Source: a virus
Length of the DNA: 49,405 nucleotides
Reading direction: 5' to 3' (one strand)
IMG/VR virus record: IMGVR_UViG_3300027857_000025
Span: 1-49,405 of that record
This document shows, one piece after another, positions 46,978 to 49,405 of this stretch. The translations under genes and the position numbers were made by a program. The notes below the pieces were generated by a model. It was given only the letters and a program-made list of their open reading frames with translations, did no database searches and had not been told where the DNA came from. Position 1 is the first letter of the stretch; the number at the start of each line of letters is the position of its first letter.

Positions 46978-47399
46978 ACCGCCGGCCCCGTGCCAGGTAT
47001 CGTCGGGCTCGTTGGCGCCGTCGCGGCCGACCACCCCGGCGGGCCGGCGACAGCGGCAGCCTGGCTCAGCACGCCGTCGATGCGGTCGCGTTGCGCTTTC
47101 AGGTCGGTGAGTAGTCGCGCGACGTCCTCAACGGTCGGCTGAGCAGGTGCAGGCGCGCCCGTAGTTACAACTGCCGTAGCCGCATTGTTCGCGGCCGGTG
47201 TGCCCTCGATGGCCGTTGAGGTGACCAGGCGTAGCGCCGCGTTCCCGACCGCCAGACCGATGCCAATCCAGATGACGGCCTGGGGGTCCAGGTGCAGCGC
47301 ACCGGCGTTTTCGAGGACCAGGCCGACGGCCAGCAGGATCAGCGTGATGATGTTCGCAATCAGCGTCTTCGAAAGGTACCAGGGCTTCACAGCTGTCAT
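46974..47399 (-). CDS. Holin-like membrane protein
   Basis: 141 residues: two membrane segments (LIANIITLILLAVGLVLENAG; AVIWIGIGLAVGNAALRLV), an Ala/Thr-rich linker and a short helical region (VEDVARLLTDLKAQRDRIDGVL). Two spans with a polar tail fit class II holins. ATG at 47399 overlaps the DUF3309-like stop as ATGA. Confidence 0.6.
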   Translation of the reverse strand: MTAVKPWYLSKTLIANIITLILLAVGLVLENAGALHLDPQAVIWIGIGLAVGNAALRLVTSTAIEGTPAANNAATAVVTTGAPAPAQPTVEDVARLLTDLKAQRDRIDGVLSQAAAVAGPPGWSAATAPTSPTIPGTGPAV

Positions 47400-47548
47400 C
47401 GCACAACCCCCAGCAAGTACAGGATCAGCAGGATAAGCAGCAGACCGCCAATCCATCCGAAGCCGCCGTACGTGCCATATCTGTTGTAAACGGGGAACGC
47501 GCCGACGACGGCCAGCACGAGCAGTACCACCAGAATCGTGAGCAGCAT
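47396..47548 (-). CDS. DUF3309-like small membrane protein
   Basis: 50 residues: LLTILVVLLVLAVVGAFPVY, a Tyr/Gly turn (YGTYGGFGWIGG), then LLLILLILYLLG. This two-helix hairpin matches DUF3309 proteins of bacteria. ATG at 47548 overlaps the upstream stop as TGATG. Possible holin or antiholin. Confidence 0.65.
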   Translation of the reverse strand: MLLTILVVLLVLAVVGAFPVYNRYGTYGGFGWIGGLLLILLILYLLGVVR

Positions 47549-47691
47549 CAGGGCACCAGCCCGGCCAGCGTGGCAAAAAACAGCCCGGCCGCAATCAGGT
47601 TGACGCGCGGCGGAGTCGCTGGCGACCAGAAGGCGGCAATCGCGAAGAGTACGAGCGCGACGACGAGACAAATCAGATGCAGCGGGGCCAT
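47548..47691 (-). CDS. Small two-span membrane protein, 47 residues
   Basis: MAPLHLICLVVALVLFAIAA, then PPRVNLIAAGLFFATLAG. AAGGAG lies nine bases before the ATG (47691). Stop coupled as TGATG. Membrane protein of unknown role in the holin-like cluster. Confidence 0.65.
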   Translation of the reverse strand: MAPLHLICLVVALVLFAIAAFWSPATPPRVNLIAAGLFFATLAGLVP

Positions 47692-47705
47692 TGGTCAGGT
47701 CTCCT

Positions 47706-49313
47706 TCATGGGTTGGGTGCGCAAGCGTTGGAATCAACCAGTTTCGGGATGCCGTCCTGAAACACGAGCACCTGGCATGAGACGGCGGGTACTCGTGTTG
47801 CCTCAGGTGTCGGCTGGACAGTGGGCGGAATGTCGACGGTGGGCCCAGGCGTCAGCGTCGCCGGTACGCCAGTCGGCCGCGGGGCAGGCGTCGCGCTCGG
47901 CCCAGGCGTCGACGTTGGCGTGGCCGGAACCGAGGTCGCCGTCGGGAGTGGCGTTGGAACCGGCAGGCCACTCGAGGGCGGCCCGACGATCCTGAACGCC
48001 TCGGCATCGAACGTACCCCAGAACCCGTTCGAGCCGCGGACCATCACCTGTTGAACGCCCGCCGGGATCGGGTCGAACACCGACTCGCCGTTTTCTTCCG
48101 AGGCGCCGTTGTTCGGCGCGATCGCCGGCTGGATCCGCGGCGCGATCCAGGTGTGACCGGCGTCATAGCTGACCCGCAAATCGGGCGTGTGGCTGAATTG
48201 CACAAAGCTCAACGCGGCACCAGATGGCGCGGGCTGCGCGAACGTCACGACGCCGCCGCTGGCGGCGGTGATCGCGGCATCCGACGGAACGGCAGGGATG
48301 ATCAGGTACGGCACGAACGGCTGGATGGCCACGTTGTCCCAGTGCCAGGTATCGGGCGGGCAGTTGAGGTCGCCATAGGCCGTGTGGTTGATGTTGAGCT
48401 GGTCGGTCCACGGCTGAGGCTGGCCATTGTCCTCATTGCACGCTTTCTCGGCGTTGTACGTTCGGTGGCTGAGCATCACGGTGGCCTGGTCGCCCCACAC
48501 GGCGGGCTCGAGCGGCTCGGGCAGCGTCGTGTTGATCCAGCAGAACACGCCGCCTGCGGGCGAGTCGTAGCCCGGCATGCACACCGAGAGCGTCGTGCGC
48601 GATAGCCGTATCTCGAAGGTATCGCGCCGGGCTGGACTCTCAGTCGTGCCAGCCCGGCGGAACACGTCATCCCAGGTCGTCGAGCCGTCACCCGCGAGCT
48701 GCACGTCCTGGCCCTGGCCGTACTGGATGCCGCCACCGATCCGCTCGAAGGCTTGCCAGACGTTCGTGCCGGCGAGCGTGACGTGGATGTTGTGCGGCGG
48801 GATGTGCTGGTCGTTGTTGTTGTAGGCGAAGTCGCTGTGCTCAGCCCACGGCGTGAGGACCACATCAACCCAGTCGCGCGCCGACGTCCGCAGCGTGCTC
48901 ATGTCCCATCTGATCGTGGCGCTGCCCTGGCTGAAGTCGAGCATGGCCGGCGGCGTCATGTAGACCGCCCCGTAGCCCGTCACACCCAGGCTGGTCATCA
49001 CGTGGCCATTGCAGAGAAACACGGCGTCCGTGGCGCTGTGCATGACGTGCGTATTCGTCGCGGTATAAGGGAAGCCGGGCGGCTCGCAATTGGGGCCGTG
49101 CTGCGCGACCGTCGCGCCAGCAGTCGCTTCCTGAGCGTTGAAACCCTGCACGAAGATCGACCAATGCGCCGGATTGGTGTACGTGGCCGGCGCGGGCGGC
49201 GTGCCGTCGAAAGTCTCGGTGAAGCTGGCATTCTGCTGGGCGACCGCGGGCACCAGCGCAACCACGAGCGCGAGCATGGCCACGAGGCCCGGAACGATGA
49301 TGCGCTGAGCCAT
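47706..49313 (-). CDS. Large secreted beta-rich protein with Pro/Thr linker
   Basis: 535 residues. Cleavable signal peptide (IIVPGLVAMLALVVALVPAVA, then QQNAS). Residues about 25-300 look like a jelly-roll or lectin-like domain (FTETFDGTPPAPATY at the start, TIRWDMSTLRTS, WHWDNVAI); then about 100 residues of beta sandwich (DLRVSYDAGHTWIAP), a long TPTP-type linker and a short Cys-containing C-terminal tail (SCQVLVFQDG...NAC). It would be exported by the host. It may be a cell-surface or released adhesin, or a virion protein needing export. Follows the lysin via TGATG across the circle junction. Confidence 0.65.
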   Translation of the reverse strand: MAQRIIVPGLVAMLALVVALVPAVAQQNASFTETFDGTPPAPATYTNPAHWSIFVQGFNAQEATAGATVAQHGPNCEPPGFPYTATNTHVMHSATDAVFLCNGHVMTSLGVTGYGAVYMTPPAMLDFSQGSATIRWDMSTLRTSARDWVDVVLTPWAEHSDFAYNNNDQHIPPHNIHVTLAGTNVWQAFERIGGGIQYGQGQDVQLAGDGSTTWDDVFRRAGTTESPARRDTFEIRLSRTTLSVCMPGYDSPAGGVFCWINTTLPEPLEPAVWGDQATVMLSHRTYNAEKACNEDNGQPQPWTDQLNINHTAYGDLNCPPDTWHWDNVAIQPFVPYLIIPAVPSDAAITAASGGVVTFAQPAPSGAALSFVQFSHTPDLRVSYDAGHTWIAPRIQPAIAPNNGASEENGESVFDPIPAGVQQVMVRGSNGFWGTFDAEAFRIVGPPSSGLPVPTPLPTATSVPATPTSTPGPSATPAPRPTGVPATLTPGPTVDIPPTVQPTPEATRVPAVSCQVLVFQDGIPKLVDSNACAPNP

Positions 49314-49405
49314 CACGTCGAATACTCGGCCAGCGGAAACGTCTCGTCCGCACTGTTGAGGTCGCACGTTACCCCACCGATCAGGCCGCCGAAGGCGAAC
49401 TGCCA
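49253..49405. repeat. Terminal direct repeat, right copy
   Basis: Second copy of the 153-bp end repeat. It holds the start of the large secreted-protein gene (ATG at 49311-49313) and the last codons of the lysin gene whose body is at the left end, so both genes are completed only by closing the circle. Confidence 0.95.

Noticed and set aside
1-49405. tRNA or rRNA genes
   Set aside because: I saw no cloverleaf with a TTCRANY T-arm or CCA-like end and no rRNA-like stretch on either strand, though a covariance search would be more sensitive.

Overview
The window is a complete or nearly complete GC-rich tailed-phage genome. Bases 1-153 are repeated at 49253-49405 with one mismatch, so the contig closes into a circle of about 49,252 bp. 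Terminase, portal, HK97-type head genes, head-tail connectors, a tail tube protein, a frameshifted tail chaperone and a tape measure gene point to a long-tailed (siphovirus-like) phage. A tyrosine integrase, divergent helix-turn-helix regulators and a ParB-like gene indicate a temperate life cycle. The host is not shown directly. A secreted protein with a long Pro/Thr 'TPTP' linker and the frequent GTG/TTG starts resemble Chloroflexota or another GC-rich phylum; this is inference.

Almost everything is transcribed leftward (minus strand) from a divergent switch near 42.1 kb. In order of transcription: an XRE regulator (41.9-42.1 kb); small early genes, a GNAT-like protein and a secreted transglycosylase (38.1-41.8 kb); recombination and replication genes, namely a RecT-like annealing protein, an SSB-like gene, zinc proteins, a Dam-type methylase, a Vsr-like nuclease, a DnaB-N-like protein and a RecA-fold helicase (31.5-38.2 kb); an origin-like region with repeats (31.1-32.9 kb); accessory genes including a metallopeptidase-like protein, HNH nucleases, CsrA and a J-domain protein (27.1-31.1 kb); receptor-binding and fibre genes (23.0-27.0 kb); terminase, portal, head and tail genes (2.2-23.0 kb); lysis genes (0.06-2.2 kb); then across the circle junction a large secreted protein, holin-like genes and small zinc or DUF6527-like proteins (45.6-49.3 kb). 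The rightward genes are a repressor, integrase, ParB and one small partner (42.2-45.6 kb), plus four 'moron'-type insertions antisense to the late operon: a lipoprotein and three HNH nucleases.

Translation is tightly coupled. Many neighbours overlap as ATGA, GTGA or TGATG, and this exposed several real genes of 29-56 residues. The most unusual signals are: (1) a cluster of about a dozen AAACCCGGACA-type repeats, with a 21-bp inverted repeat and a 16-bp palindrome, in and around the helicase genes; (2) four perfect hairpins inside the methylase reading frame; (3) an HNH gene inserted in frame, between 8-bp repeats, in a zinc-protein gene; (4) matching hairpin leaders with compensatory pairing in front of two unrelated antisense HNH genes; (5) an SH3-like lipoprotein wedged between the tail chaperone and tape measure genes; and (6) a phage CsrA next to a J-domain protein.
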